Of a stretch of 64,000 bases of DNA, positions 12,050-23,881 are shown one piece after another; positions within the stretch are counted from its first letter, which is position 1; the number at the start of each line of letters is the position of its first letter. Both the position numbers and the translations under genes were made by a program. Source of the DNA: Caprella mutica. Taxonomy: Eukaryota > Arthropoda > Malacostraca > Amphipoda > Caprellidae. The notes beneath the pieces were generated by a model. It had not been told where the DNA came from. It did no database searches and saw only the letters and a program-made list of their open reading frames with translations. The stretch spans positions 124,001-188,000 of the forward strand of contig CANNZV010002291.1 of NCBI GenBank assembly GCA_947561585.1, given 5' to 3'.

Positions 12050-12530
12050 CAGTTGGGTAGACTCGTAGGCTTCATTTACTATCATCTCTTTATTTTGCTC
12101 TTAGATTTTCAGTTAGGTAGACTCGTAGGCTTCATTGACTATTAAAACTTCATTTTACTATTAGATTTTGTGTAAGGTAGACTTGTAGGCTTCATTTACT
12201 ATCACCTCTTCATTATCCTCTTATATTTTTGTGTAAGGTAGACTTGTAGGCTTCATTTACTATCACCTCTTCATTTTCCTATTATATTTTTGTGTTAGGT
12301 AGACTTGTAGGCTTCATTTACTATCACCTCTTCATTTTCCTCTTATATTTTTGTGTAAGGTAGACTTGTAGGCTTCATTTACTATCACCTCTTCATTTTC
12401 CTATTATATTTTTGTGTTAGGTAGACTTGTAGGCTTCATTTACTATCACCTCTTCATTTTCCTCTTATATTTTTCTGTTAGGTAGACTTGTATGATTCAT
12501 TTACTTTCACCTCTTCATTTTCTTCTTCCG
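12050..12530. repeat. 60-61-bp tandem array
   Basis: About eight copies of a 60-61-bp unit with GTAGACTTGTAGGCTTCATT and CACCTCTTCATTTTCC. The last unit is diverged. The 99-codon frame starting inside it is not convincing. Confidence 0.92.
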
Positions 12531-12933
12531 GTCGTGAATGCAGCAATCCGCATTTGTAATTTTTTATTCACTGTCCATAGTTACAGTATTCATGAAACAT
12601 TTATTTATTTTCCTGCATGTCAACTTTTTCATTATTATAGAAGATTTGATTCTCGTTTCACAGAGTTGAATCTCATTTTAAATCATTCAACAACCTACAC
12701 GATTCACATAATTACACTCTTCAGTGCCAGCTTTATTTCTAAAGTGTATCTATATTTACTTAGCTCCTTTTGCCACTCTAATTATTTCTAGACTATCTTT
12801 TAGTGAGCATATCTTTAGATTTTTGGCTGACAGTGATGAATGAGGAGGTGGATTCAGAGGGAAAAAATATTTTGGAGGTTTTTAAGCTACATAATCATCT
12901 CACGATGAGAAAATAGAAACTGAGAGTGAGGAC

Positions 12934-15596
12934 CAGAGCTGGGCGCGCGAACCTTTTTTTAGGTTCCGAATCAGAACCCGAATCTTCGTCGATTTTGGGT
13001 TCCGAACCTCCGTATAGCGAACCCAATTTGGAAAAGTTTAGTCCGAACATTTGTTCCGAACCAAACATTTAGTCCAAATATTTGTAAGCTAACCTCTGAT
13101 TTTTTAGGTATATATTTTATATCTAAAAATTAAGAAAAACAAAAGTGAACTACAGTCTACACATTTACATTCGGCCCTTCTACTAACTTATGCTTCCAAG
13201 GCTATAAGGGAAACCTATATGAAAAAAAAACAGTTTTTTCAACAAGATACTAACTATTTGTCAGAAACAAGTTACAACGAGAAGGTTTCACTCTATGTTA
13301 AAATAACACATGTCTTATTTATGAACCTACGTTACTGTATTTTTACAAGTTGTTAGTTTTTGTACTAAACTAATGTGTACCAAATTTCAAGTAAAAATAT
13401 TGAATATATAAGGAGAAATAAATACATAGCTATATAAGAGATTGGCAACTGAGTGAGCTGAACTGTTATTGGATGGAGTGTGAACCAATCATAGCTCACG
13501 CATTTGTCTCTACTACATAAAACGTGGACATATTCGTGCGTATTGGGTAACCAATCTGTATTTCTACGTTGCCACACGTCACTAAAGTACAATTAATTCC
13601 ATAATTTACGCTGATTTACGCCGATACGTAAATATTTAAGTTTTGAATTAAAAAATATAGTTGGTATTTATGTAACAACAAAGTCAAGAAAGGCCAGTAA
13701 ATTTAAAGAAATGACATGAAATATATAAAGCAATTTAAAAAATATATGCCTATAAAACATACGTCAAATTCATTTGGGTTAATATAATAAATTTATAATA
13801 ATAATTATACTGTGACTTCATATGACTACATTATACAGGAGTTGCACTGGTAGAACTGCTGTTTCATGAAATACAACTAATTTAGAGAATTTACTATATA
13901 GGAATAAGAGATTCATAGAAAACTTACGAATATTGTGTAGTTCGCTATACCTGATTTTACTATTCAGCGTGATTCACTATACAGGAGTTCACTATAAGGG
14001 AGTTCCATTGTACTTACTATACTTAATAAGTTAGTATCATTGAGTATGACTGAATGAGCATTAAGTATCTTTGAAGTTCCCCTCCAGTCTCCACTCCAAT
14101 ACGTAGTTTAAGTTATTCTGAATTTTCTTCTGACCTCCGAATTTCATGCAAAGAAAAATTAAGACCAACTCTGTCGTCATAACAATGCAAGCTAGACAAT
14201 GTATCCATATTAAAGTATCCAAGTATCTTATTATATATGTTTTAAGTTTTTACTATTAGTTTTCAATTTTTCATTTATATTACAACATTTTTGATTAATT
14301 CTATCTAGAGAACTGATGATATAAAAACTTTTAGCATTTTGTTTGAATATGAAAGTACTATAGATACCGTATTATGGTATTCCTATACTCTATTTGCTTG
14401 CTTTACTTTTTCTTCTATTCAATATATTAGAAAGGTCAGACAGTGAAGATTACTGTGAATATTTCTCAAAGTTATTTATTTATATTATAACTTATATACA
14501 TATAATATTATAATACCTATATAATAATATAAATTATAATCAATTCAATTGTAAAGCGAATAGCCGAATACTCGATCTTAAATTATCTGATCTGCCTACC
14601 TACTTAGCCGTCAAAAGTTAGCTCATTTGAGTCATTTCAATATTTTTTCTTATAAAAACCTTCATTTGATATTTAGTATTTCATACATTAGTAAAAGCAA
14701 AAGAAAAAATCATCATTCAAAATAAAAGTAACAAGCTAAGACAAGAAACAGATTATATTTATAAGATGTTATTGTACGAAGCTTGGTGTGCGCAATTATT
14801 CTCGCACATATATTTGATCTCGCTAAGCCGCTATAAGAGTTACAGTTAACTGATTATAGTGAGATATTCATCCTTATATATGTAGTGAAAAACACTCTTG
14901 CATCTAATGCCTGGAAAGATCTCTGATATATTCCTAATATTATTATAGATTTGAATAAATGCTCATAATGCGAGTATATTACCATTTATCACCTTCGTTT
15001 TTGTCTAATCGTATGTATTTATGCGAAAAATTAAACGATTGAAAAGACAGCTTTAAAATCGGTCTTGAATTTAAGTTATTATTATTTTTCCATGAGGACT
15101 GGTTAGCCAACGGCTAAGGTACTAGGATAGGGTGTTATGTAATGTTACCTAATATATACGTTTACTTTGTTTATAACCTTACCCATAGTTCTACATATTT
15201 CAAGCAATTTTAATTGAGATTTGAGGGAACATAAACCGTTATTAAAGAATTATCTTGTTAAGATTATTATAAAACTTACCGCTATTCCAGAAAGGATGAA
15301 TAACGTAATGGAAGAAGAGCGGGGAAAGACGCATGTTCTTCGCTTCAGTGTTAAGCAGAAACCTACATATGTATATAATAGTAGCCGAGAGGCACGGTAC
15401 ATGTTCAGAATAATTAAATGAACAGGTCAGTTTTCCCCGGTTACGGAGGTACGGACTTGCGAAAAAGACGTTCCGAACACTGAAGTCCGAACCGTTTTTG
15501 AAGAGGTTCCGAATCCGAATGTCCGAACCCATTTTCCAGTCAAAACCGGTTCGCGAATAAAGGTTCGCGAACATTCGTGCGGAACGCCCAGCTCTG
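12934..15596. mobile_element. non-autonomous hAT element
   Basis: Ends CAGAGCTGGGCG and CGCCCAGCTCTG form perfect 12-bp terminal inverted repeats of hAT type. They are flanked by exact 8-bp duplications GTGAGGAC at 12926-12933 and 15597-15604, the hAT hallmark. Subterminal regions carry many GGTTCGGA/TCCGAAC motifs in both orientations, typical of transposase-binding repeats. The 2.66-kb interior has no recognisable hAT transposase or BED finger; it contains open frames of 121 codons (-) and 66 codons (+) near 15221-15607 that I do not recognise, and fragments resembling the MITE at 18110-18319 (near 13970-14010). Confidence 0.9.
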
Positions 15597-15739
15597 GTGA
15601 GGACCATTTGTAAATAGTTAAATAATTGAGCAGTTTAATTAGTGAGTTTATTAGTGTGTACTTTCGAAGCTCTAGATATCATGAATGATGATAAAAATAA
15701 TGAGGTCATTAGTATAGTAAATGAAGTTTACCAATTACT

Positions 15740-15835
15740 TCATATCTAACATTTGATATAGAAAGTGCACAGTGAAGAGTAAAAAAAACATGAATAGTTG
15801 TAAATAAAATGCACAGATAAGAGTTAATTCTACCT
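15740..15835 (+). repeat. dispersed 45-bp minisatellite, locus 2
   Basis: Two diverged units with AAAGTGCACAGTGAAGAGTA and ATAGTTGTAAATAAAATGCA, the same family as 850-1048 and 32165-32375. Confidence 0.7.
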
Positions 15836-16360
15836 CTTATTTCTCTCTCTTTTCTCCTCTTAATTCATGCAAAGTTTTCACTCTTTTCTCACGTTAAAGA
15901 GTACTCACTGACGTAATGAGCGAATTACTCTTTTTGTGATCCTATTAACTTCTACTTCCGCATTTTACAGGAGAGTAAAGTTGCTCTTAGTTGTGTTTAT
16001 TGTCTAATAAACTTTAGTGAATGTAATTAAGATGTTTGTCCAATAGAAATTTACAGTTAACATGTTAACTGTAAGTTATTGGATGTCTCTCCTTTTTCAG
16101 ACATATAATAAAATCTCCAATAATCATTATAACAGGTAATTTAAATTGGTATCTATGATACCTGCAAGTATCATGGATTCTAGTTTAAATTATGAGTAAA
16201 TTTTTTGAATTAAATCATTTTTCTCTTAAATGTTCGAAGATGTGGAACCAATCATTAGTTTGGAGAATTTTTAAATTTCGGCCAATTGAGCTCTGGCAGT
16301 TGCTTAAGATGTCGTTATTATTAAATCAAATTGTCTTATTTATTGAATCAAATAATTCAA
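15836..16360. other. AT-rich spacer with dispersed palindrome
   Basis: Holds the motif GATACCTGCAAGTATCATGG (about 16158-16177), another copy of the dispersed palindrome. An inverted pair TTTACAGTTAACATG / ACTGTAAG lies near 16050-16075. No gene recognised. Confidence 0.4.
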
Positions 16361-17586
16361 GGGGACACCGTTTACAGAAAAATCGCATAATTTCAAAGAA
16401 AAAAATTATTTCGTAAATAATTGCTTTATAATCATCTCATAGTGTGTGCAATATATCAGAGCTCTAGTGTTAGTCTAACCACCTGAGGAAAGGGAGCAAG
16501 AGAATGGGTGACGCTGGGGGTAAGGAGTCAATGTGCACTCTAAAAACAATCTCTCAGCCAATTATAATTCATAATAATTAATTATCTCGCTATATCTGGT
16601 ATCTAACGTGCCACTAATGGCAAACACGCTAAAGGCCATTTTACACGTATACACTCTTTTCCCCACATTCATTCCCTATGTGTAATTTTAGGCCCCGCCC
16701 ATACAAGCAATGAGCGTGAGTGATTACTGATGCGCTTTTATACGTACAGTGCCAATACAGACGTTAAACCAACGTTTAACCCCCCAAAAAAATTGTTTTC
16801 TCTGAAATACAGTATTTTCAGCTGAAGTATTTTATGTCATTAAATAATTAATGTTTATCTATCATAATAGCGAGACACATCGCCTCTCTCCCCTTTTTTC
16901 TTTACTATTAAATAATATGCATGAAGCGAATGAATTTTTCACAGTTCCATATTAATTATTGAAAATTGACTAAAACTTTTTTCCTGAAGAAAACAACGTT
17001 TGATCCATCACTGTTGTCATTATACAAGAGCTATTATCAACATCACAGTTCTTCATCACTGCCGCTCATGAATCAAAAATCAAGACATGCTTGATATGGC
17101 GGTATTGTGTTCCTGACTAGTTCCACTCATGCAATAAAGGCTATTTTGGCTTGTAGTGGGCTGGGCTTAGTGCCTCAAACAGGAATTCCGAAGGTAATGA
17201 GTGTACGTGTAAAAGGGCCTCTAAGTAGGCAAAGAAATATGTCTCAGTTACCCGCTACACCTCATACGAGCAGGATGCATTGTGTCAGATTATCAAACTT
17301 TGAATGTTATTTTCAAGCAGTTCAAAAAAGCTACAAATTTTGTTATTCAAAAGCCTAAGACGTTTATAATTTTGAAGCTATGGCATTGATTTATTTGCAT
17401 TCGTAAGTTCAAAATTGTAAATTGTGAAATTCGTTCAAAATTCGAATAATTCGTTTTCTATGGGTCGAATCGAAAAAATGACACAAACAAAAACTATATG
17501 GAATTAAATTTTATATGTTAAGGTACCAAGTTTCAGAACCGTAGCTTCATTAATAAAAAAGTTTCCAAAAATCAAGAACGGTCCCC
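16361..17586. mobile_element. TIR element of the GGGGACCGT family
   Basis: The left end GGGGACACCGTTTACAG and the right end (read in reverse) GGGGACCGTTCTTGAT pair. The right flank is TTAA and the left flank TCAA, probably a mutated TTAA duplication. About 65 bases of the right end match the left end of the shorter family member at 24942-25150. An inner inverted pair near 16635 and 17225 (GGCCATTTTACACG, GGCCCTTTTACACG on the other strand) suggests a second element nested inside. No transposase recognised; an 83-codon frame at 17107-17358 is of unknown status. Confidence 0.6.
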
Positions 17587-18109
17587 TTAAAGCGACATGC
17601 TTATTTTGATAATGAAATTGCTTTATTTGTTATCTGTTATATTTTTTACGCTGTGTGGATATTTAGTATGCTTCGCACTATTTACCGAATTACAAACTTT
17701 CGAGAATGCTCGGTACGTGCTTTATTACCACCATTCTATTTATTATGACTAGCAGATACAACACACTACATAACGGCCATTCATTTTAAGAGTATCAGAG
17801 TTACGTCAAATATTTCTTGTCATATTTGTTGAGTTGTTCAAATTTATCTTCTTATATTTGTATATAGGATGAATGAAAACTATTTTACAACTCTCAACAT
17901 ATATGGCCGACAAATAGTTTTTGTTCTCGCTAGTTTGTTGTATTGCACACTTCATGATTGTTAAATAACCTGGCAGGGGGGTCTGGAGGGTGGCATGCCC
18001 CCCGATACATATATAGTAGTATTCGATTTCCTAATAAATAAAATGAAGGTATTAACGCACAATGGGCATTAGGGGTTAAAAAATGCGCATCACATTCTCG
18101 AGACATCTT

Positions 18110-18319
18110 CAGCAAAACTACTCCATAGTGATTGCATATAGAGTCCTGAGTTACAGAAATACTCTGTGCAGTGAACAAATTCCCTTTGGAAATGCTTTAA
18201 AATGGCCATTTGTTATCTAAAACTGATGGCTTTTCATGGCAAACTAAAGAAAATTTGTTCACTATACGGGGTAATTCTCTTACTGAGGTCTCCAAATTCA
18301 CTATAGAGGAGTTCTACTG
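18110..18319. mobile_element. palindromic MITE, CAGTAGAACTCC family, copy 1
   Basis: The right end reads, in reverse, CAGTAGAACTCCTCTATAGTG; the left end is CAGCAAAACTACTCCATAGTG. Inner inverted pieces GTGAACAAAT / ATTTGTTCAC make most of the 210 bp self-complementary. TA follows the right end. The CAGTAGAAC-type terminus resembles pogo/Tigger relatives of Tc1/mariner, from memory of those ends. A second copy is at 31611-31829 and a third, decayed, near 52904-53092. Confidence 0.7.
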
Positions 18320-18383
18320 TATAGTGACTATGATTAAATTCTTGTCTAATATATTAGTGAAGTTATGAGGATATAGTATAGAG

Positions 18384-19398
18384 GGTGCTAGGAAAATTCG
18401 TCCTCGAAAAATTCGTCAATGGAAAATTCGTCCAGGGAAAATTCGTCCACGGAAAATTCGTCCGCGGAAAATTTGTCCACGGAAAATTCGTCCACTGATA
18501 ATTCGTCCACTGAAAATTTGTCCGTTATCTTAAATTTGGAATAGAAAGAAACACATTATTGAGTGTTAACAATATATGAAAGAGATAATTACAGTCTCAT
18601 AAAATCTGGTTAAATGAAAATAACACATATATTCAGCAGTTAAAGCTGAATATATGTGTTATGTGTAAAGAAAATGTATTCCATGTAGCTAATGTATTAT
18701 GCTATCTATAATTAAAAAGACATAAATAACTTGATCAAATATTTAAATTGAATAATTGGATATTTTCAGCTATTCAAAAAAGTTCTGTTTCATTCGGAAT
18801 GCATTGCAATATTAGTTATATTTGTTCGACGATATCTCGATATTTTGGTCTTTTATGCCGTGTAACATCTCTCTTTGTTTGAATTTTATAGTTTGGATTA
18901 ACTCTTCTGTCAAATATTAGGATGCTATTTCTTGAACATTCCAAAATTCAATTGAATATAACGGGTTTTAGCGTTGATATCGTCTTCCCTGTTATAATCC
19001 AAGGTACGTAGCTTCAAAGTGTAGTTAAAAAACTCGATTGGTATCATCGCATAAAATTTCATTAATGCCAACAACATCTTCAGGCGTTAAGAACGCTAAG
19101 GCACCAAACATTTTATCTTAAATTAAGTTAATAAAATTATTATATATCTACCAAGATTAATATTTCATTAGACATTTTGCAGTACAAAAAACTTTATAAT
19201 GGATGCAACAAAGTAGACTAACTATATAGGTACTATCACCAAAATACATTAAATTACTTTATAACAAAATATTTATCATAACATTTTGTTCTATTTGAAC
19301 TAATTATTTTCTTTTAATGGACGAATTTACCGTGGACGAATTTTCCGAGGACAAATTTTCCGTTGACGAATATTCCGTGGACCAATTTTCCGGTCACG
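18384..19398. mobile_element. foldback element B (15-bp arm repeat)
   Basis: The left arm (18384-18525) has about nine 15-bp units of the form GGAAAATTCGTCCAC. The right arm (19318-19398) has five inverted units (GGACGAATTTTCC type). The ends GGTGCTAGGAAAATTCG and, reversed, CGTGACCGGAAAATTGG align without gaps. Flanks AGTATAGAG (18375-18383) and AGTATAAAG (19399-19407) form an 8-of-9 target duplication. The interior is AT-rich and non-coding, with a perfect hairpin at 18620-18662. Arms made of short direct repeats are the definition of Foldback-type elements. Confidence 0.85.
18620..18662. other. perfect 18-bp hairpin inside foldback B
   Basis: AACACATATATTCAGC and GCTGAATATATGTGTT form the core of an 18-bp perfect stem with the 7-base loop AGTTAAA. 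In an AT-rich relic the lack of any mismatch is notable. It could be a recent palindrome or an RNA hairpin; nothing else indicates an RNA gene. Confidence 0.7.
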
Positions 19399-19810
19399 AG
19401 TATAAAGTGACTGAATTGAATGCTCCAGTAATCATTGAAGATGGCACCTGTCGATAATGCATCTAAATTCAAGGATCCTCCAGATTATCGAATCAATTCC
19501 TACTAACCGAATCAAGTCAACTGGAATTAATTAAGTGCTGGAGCTGTCAGGAATCACAGCTTTGATTTCAAACGCCTAGTAATAATATAATCAAATGTTT
19601 TTCAATAATTTGAATACAATTTAATGTAATAAAAAAGGCATATCAGTTTATTCCAAAGTTGAATGCCAACTTCGTAATTCAAGAATTAGCAATGTAATAC
19701 ATTTTGATACGAATTATTTCTTTTGACATGCTTCTAGTTTAAATCTTGTAGCATTAGTTTCAAATAGAATGCTTTGTCTATCAATTATTCAAACTATGCA
19801 ATGTTTCAAT

Positions 19811-20451
19811 GGTTGATGGACACTTTGCCGAATAACACTTGACCGAAAGACATTTGGCCGAGGGACATTTGGCCGAAACACATTTGGCCGAAAGGACATT
19901 TGACCGAAATATCTTTATTTTGAAAAAATTGGATAGTAATATTATTTAATATAATTAAAATAATAACTTAAAATAATATAATTAAAATAATAACTTTAAA
20001 TAATATAATAAAAAGAATAACTTAAAATGATATAATTAAAATAATAACTTCAAATAACATAATAACCATTGATAACAGGTTCAAAAGTATGAAGAGAAGC
20101 TTTTTTCCACCCCTTATATTTGCGATGAAATCCATAATAATAGGAAAGAATTCAAATTGTTGAGCAATATATGCATGCAGTTCGTAATATGGATACACAT
20201 TATGTACATATTAGAATTTAATTTCCTTTTTATAAAATAACTTTCAATTCCATGAAAATAATTATTATAATTAAACTAAATGGAGGCTGCAGTTGGTAAT
20301 ATGGATTTTTATTGAATAAAAGTCTTTCGGCCAAATGTCCGGTCGGCTAAATTTATGTCAAATCCACTTTCAACCAATTGTCTTTCGGCCAAATGTCTTT
20401 CGGCCAAATGTCCGTTCGGCCAAATGTCTTTCAGTCAAGTGACCGCTCAAG
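19811..20451. mobile_element. foldback element A (GGACATTTGGCCGAAA arm repeat)
   Basis: The left arm (19811-19910) has five units of about 15-16 bp containing GACATTTGGCCGAAAG. The right arm (20325-20451) carries the inverted unit CTTTCGGCCAAATGTC repeatedly. The 641-bp element is flanked by an exact 8-bp duplication GTTTCAAT at 19803-19810 and 20452-20459. The interior is an AATAATATAATTAAAATAA-type AT-rich stretch with no gene. An 8-bp duplication fits hAT or P superfamily integration; which one cannot be decided here. Confidence 0.9.
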
Positions 20452-20459
20452 GTTTCAAT

Positions 20460-20745
20460 AACGTGGTTTACTTTGTTCATGGAGTAGCTTTTCTGCATTC
20501 ATGAACCTTGTCACAGACTTGTAGAAGGTGACTTTGTACATGGGGTAGCTTTTCTGCAATCATGAGCATTGTCATAGACTGGTGGTATGTGCCATTGTTC
20601 ATGAAGTAGTTTTCTGCATTCATGAGTATTGTCACTGACTGATGGTAGGTGACCTTGTTCATGGAGTAGCTTCCCTGCATTACTGAGCACTGTCACAATC
20701 TGGTGATATTTCATTTTTACATCGGCTCCGAAGCAGACGTTAAAC
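20460..20745. repeat. 60-bp tandem array plus tail
   Basis: Four copies, spaced 60-61 bp, of the unit AGTAGCTTTTCTGCATTCAT ... GGTGACTTTGTTCATGG. They are followed by CTCCGAAGCAGACGTTAAAC, a tail also present beside the copies at 7390-7425 and 26620-26655. The two 67-codon minus-strand frames come from the repeat being free of stops. Confidence 0.85.
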
Positions 20746-21539
20746 CCCCTTATAATTTAATAGCACTTTTAATAACTTTAATATTCTGTTTAGGCACAGA
20801 ATGGTATATTTTTTCTTGTAATTCTATATGCCTGAGCGTCGAATCTCCATGCATGTAACTATAAATTTTTTACTCACTGATGCTATAGTTTGAAAAAACA
20901 TTTCAGTTAATAAGACAACGAAATGTTGACCAAATAAACAATCTGTTCAAACATCCATGACATATTTAGAGTGTCAGTTCAACAGGAATACAAACACATT
21001 ATCATCGACCATTTAGAATTTGCTGCAGTGAAACTATTGATGGGATGATACGAATATTCCTGAAATTGATTTGTATGAATTGAATACATTTTAGACTCAT
21101 GTGTAATTTTTGTCAGAATTTGGTGGGGCATTATAAGATTAAAAGGCGTTAGCAAAGGGGTGGACAAATGCATCACTCAGTGCTATTTTGGCCCTCAGAG
21201 CGGCACTCGTGCCCACCAAGGAAACGGTGCTTTATTTTCTTCCAAAGAAATTTTAGCCCTGACTGCTTTATAAATTAAATGAATAATATAGAAGAGTTTG
21301 GTCAACTAATTGAAGAACAGTATATTCCCTTAATGAGGTATTTTTTGTTTATTGTTACTATAGTGCCGGTGTTTAATTTATTTACCTGTTAAATATATAT
21401 TTAACATATTTTAATGTTAAATATCACATAAGAACTAATAATCGCTCATATATATGAATTAAATCAATATTTAAAGTCTGAACATTCAAATGACACAATA
21501 TTGCTTATAGAAATACTGTAAAACTGTTTGTTGGAGTCA
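20746..21539. other. AT-rich spacer
   Basis: No gene recognised. The 65-codon minus-strand frame at 20979-21176 has no coding character. A GC-richer piece at 21185-21260 (GAGCGGCACTCGTGCCCACC) is not identified. Confidence 0.4.
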
Positions 21540-21662
21540 GAGTCGAGGAGTCGGTGAAATTCTTCATAAAGAAGTCGGAGTTGGAGTCGATAAATTCAAA
21601 ATAAAGGAGTCGGAGTTGAAGTCGGAGTCGAACATTTTATGTACCGACTCCGCAGCCCTGGT
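21540..21662. mobile_element. solo hAT-like terminus (GGAGTCGGAGTCG)
   Basis: Multiple GGAGTCGGAGT units end in CGACTCCGCAGCCCTG. Read in reverse this is CAGGGCTGCGGAGTCGG, a terminus I recall from hAT families in many animals. No matching left end is visible upstream, so this is a truncated copy. Confidence 0.6.
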
Positions 21663-21694
21663 ATGAACGAAGATAAAAACAATTAATAATAATT

Positions 21695-22460
21695 TAGGGA
21701 TGGGACGAAGTATCGGCATTTTTGAGGAGTATCTGCATTGGTATCGGTATCGGCTTTTATTAAAAAGTATCGGCCGATACTGTTATTATTATTTAAATTT
21801 TATTCATTTAGTAAATTTATTTTTTCATTATTAAATTTCTATTATTCTATAGCCATAAATAAAATAAATTATTAAAAAATTCATTATAAGTACCAATCTA
21901 ATAATTGACCAACTACCTACTAGAGTTTTCACTGTAATTTTTATTTATCTATTATGACACGAATGATATAATTAATACAAAATTTAAAGTATATACATAA
22001 TCTGCCAATAAGTTTTCGAGTCTGACTATAAATACAAGATAAGAATTATTCAGCTACTGTTGTCCATTTATGCACTTATATATGACAAGTATCACAAGAT
22101 GATAACACACATCAGAAAAGTTATCTATCAAATACCAATGCATTTCAATTTATGTGAAATATGTAAATCACAATTCATGCTATACTATATTGATAGATCA
22201 TTACTGTGTTAGTTTTATGAGTTAAAACTATATTAAACATACAATTCTAATTGATCATCAATAACTCATTAGGTATCAATGAGTTTTATAAATATAACTT
22301 GAAAAACTGCAAGTATCAGTATCGGCAAGGTCAGCAATTTTTTAAAAGTATCGGTATCGGCACTCGTTGCGAAGAATTGGTATCAGCAAGTATCGGCATC
22401 GGTTTGTTTTGTAAAGTATCGGTATGGGAATGTTTTTTTTTTGGTATCGTCCCATCCCTA
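21695..22460. mobile_element. hAT-like non-autonomous element (TAGGGATGGGACGA ends)
   Basis: Both ends read TAGGGATGGGACGA inwards. Subterminal arms are built from GTATCGGTATCGGC repeats in inverted orientation. Extending each end by one T gives flanking 8-mers ATAATAAT and ATAATATT, 7 of 8 alike. The 766-bp interior is AT-rich and lacks a transposase. The 74-codon frame at 22251-22475 is in the right arm and is not a gene. Confidence 0.8.
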
Positions 22461-22589
22461 AATAATATTACTTAATGAGGGATACTACACATGAGATTAA
22501 GTTAGTTAAATATATAATAAAAAACTAAATAACTCCATAGTTATTTTGTCATTCATTCTGACATGCAGCTAATCTATTACATTGAAGAT

Positions 22590-23450
22590 AGCTTACCTTG
22601 GAGACAGGAGCACTGCTTTAAATCTTTGAACTCCAACTTGTCACATTTTCCTTACAATGAGTATAGAACAGCTACTTAACTCGAGATGGAATTTTTATTT
22701 TGTTGTTAATGGTATTCCTCAATTGTGACCCGCCAAAATTGGATAAGTTCATTTTCATATTGTCCGTTTCATTTTCATTGAGAAGTACTTTTTCCAGCAA
22801 TTGCAGTTCATGTTGTGATTTTGGTGGCAACTTAGGTATCTTACTGGAGCTATTAATGTTAGAAGGAGAACTGTTTTTTCATCATTTTTCCATCACTTGC
22901 ACTTCCTCTCTGACCTCCATAATTACTTCATGCAATTCAAGAACAGCCTTGAATAATCTCTCAATTTTTTTTTCATTTTTTTAGCTTTACCATCATTACA
23001 TTGGTAGAACTGTGGTTGCTCATAATAGGTTTCGATTCCAATAGAAGGGGCAGAGAATTAAATGTATGAGTATCTGATCTATGAGCAATTTTCTTTTTCT
23101 TCTGGGGAGGTGGTTGAGGAATATCTTCATCACTAGGTGTTGATTCTCTTATTGCTGCCACACCAGTATCTGACTTCCCATCCGTGTTTTCGCTACATGT
23201 TAAATAGACTGCTTCTTGACATTTTTTCCTCACATCTCTTGTTAAGAGTTTGCTTCAAAAAATATTTTGCACTTGAAGAGACTCCAAGTCAATTTTGGAG
23301 GATGGAGGGTCTTGATTAAATTGGTAAGCCCACCTTTATTTACCTTATCTGGCCAATAACATAATGTCTGACCTTTAATACTTTTAATCCAGGTGGTTAG
23401 AATCTTTCCACACTATTATCAACATCAAAGTTGACTATTTGGTAAGACAT
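22590..23450 (-). pseudogene. DUF4806-like processed pseudogene
   Basis: On the minus strand a broken, intron-free coding sequence can be followed. It starts with an ATG at 23448-23450 (MSYQIVNFDVDNSVE), shifts frame, then gives WIKSIKGQTLCYWP at about 23340-23385 and PPKLTWSLFKCKIFF. After stops and shifts it runs through RKKCQEAVYLTCSE, an acidic/Pro/Lys linker (QPPPQKKKKIAHR), a coiled-coil-like EVIMEVREEVQVMEK, and LPPKSQHELQLLEKVL with NLSNFGGSQLRNTINN near 22700-22850. An N-terminal CYWP block and a C-terminal L-P-x-K-S / GGS..R.T.N block match what I remember of the DUF4806 proteins common in arthropods. At least three stops and several frameshifts show it is dead. The lack of introns suggests retroposition, though no poly(A) tract is evident. 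Confidence 0.6.
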
Positions 23451-23603
23451 TTTGATATACATTTTAATTCTACATACAAAGTTTCTGGAAAATATGATAT
23501 TAAACAATCAATTTAATCTGTATAGATAAATTGAATTATTTAAATGAATTCTTGCAAATTGTTAGATAATATTGTCATCAAATACAAACTGGCAATTTTC
23601 CAG

Positions 23604-23718
23604 ATTTTTAGGAAACATCACTGCATCAGTTGCTAATCAGCAGAGTCCATTGCACCAGATAGAAACTGATATGCAACATTATTTTCTTCCTATTCTCTGT
23701 TACAAATTGAATCAATAA
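23604..23718 (+). CDS. weak exon candidate, unidentified
   Basis: A good acceptor context (GGCAATTTTCCAG) precedes an open stretch whose frame includes FLGNITASVANQQSPLHQ and ends in TAA at 23716-23718. Codon composition looks plausible, but the length (about 38 codons) could occur by chance in AT-rich DNA. No homology is recognised. It lies between the DUF4806-like relic and a TIR element, so it may be transposon-derived. Confidence 0.2.
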
Positions 23719-23881
23719 TTATTATACTTGTTTACATGCCAGATTGCCTTTGATAGAAATTTTGTATAATAATTTGGCTGATCCACCAACATTTTCCAAA
23801 TTTAACTACCAAATTTAATGGTAACATTGGAATAAATAGCTAAAAATCCTGAATTTACTAGAATATATAATTATTTCCAAA

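Noticed and set aside
22700..22984. 94-codon plus-strand frame (Cys/Ser/Leu/Phe-rich)
   Set aside because: Antisense shadow of the DUF4806-like relic.
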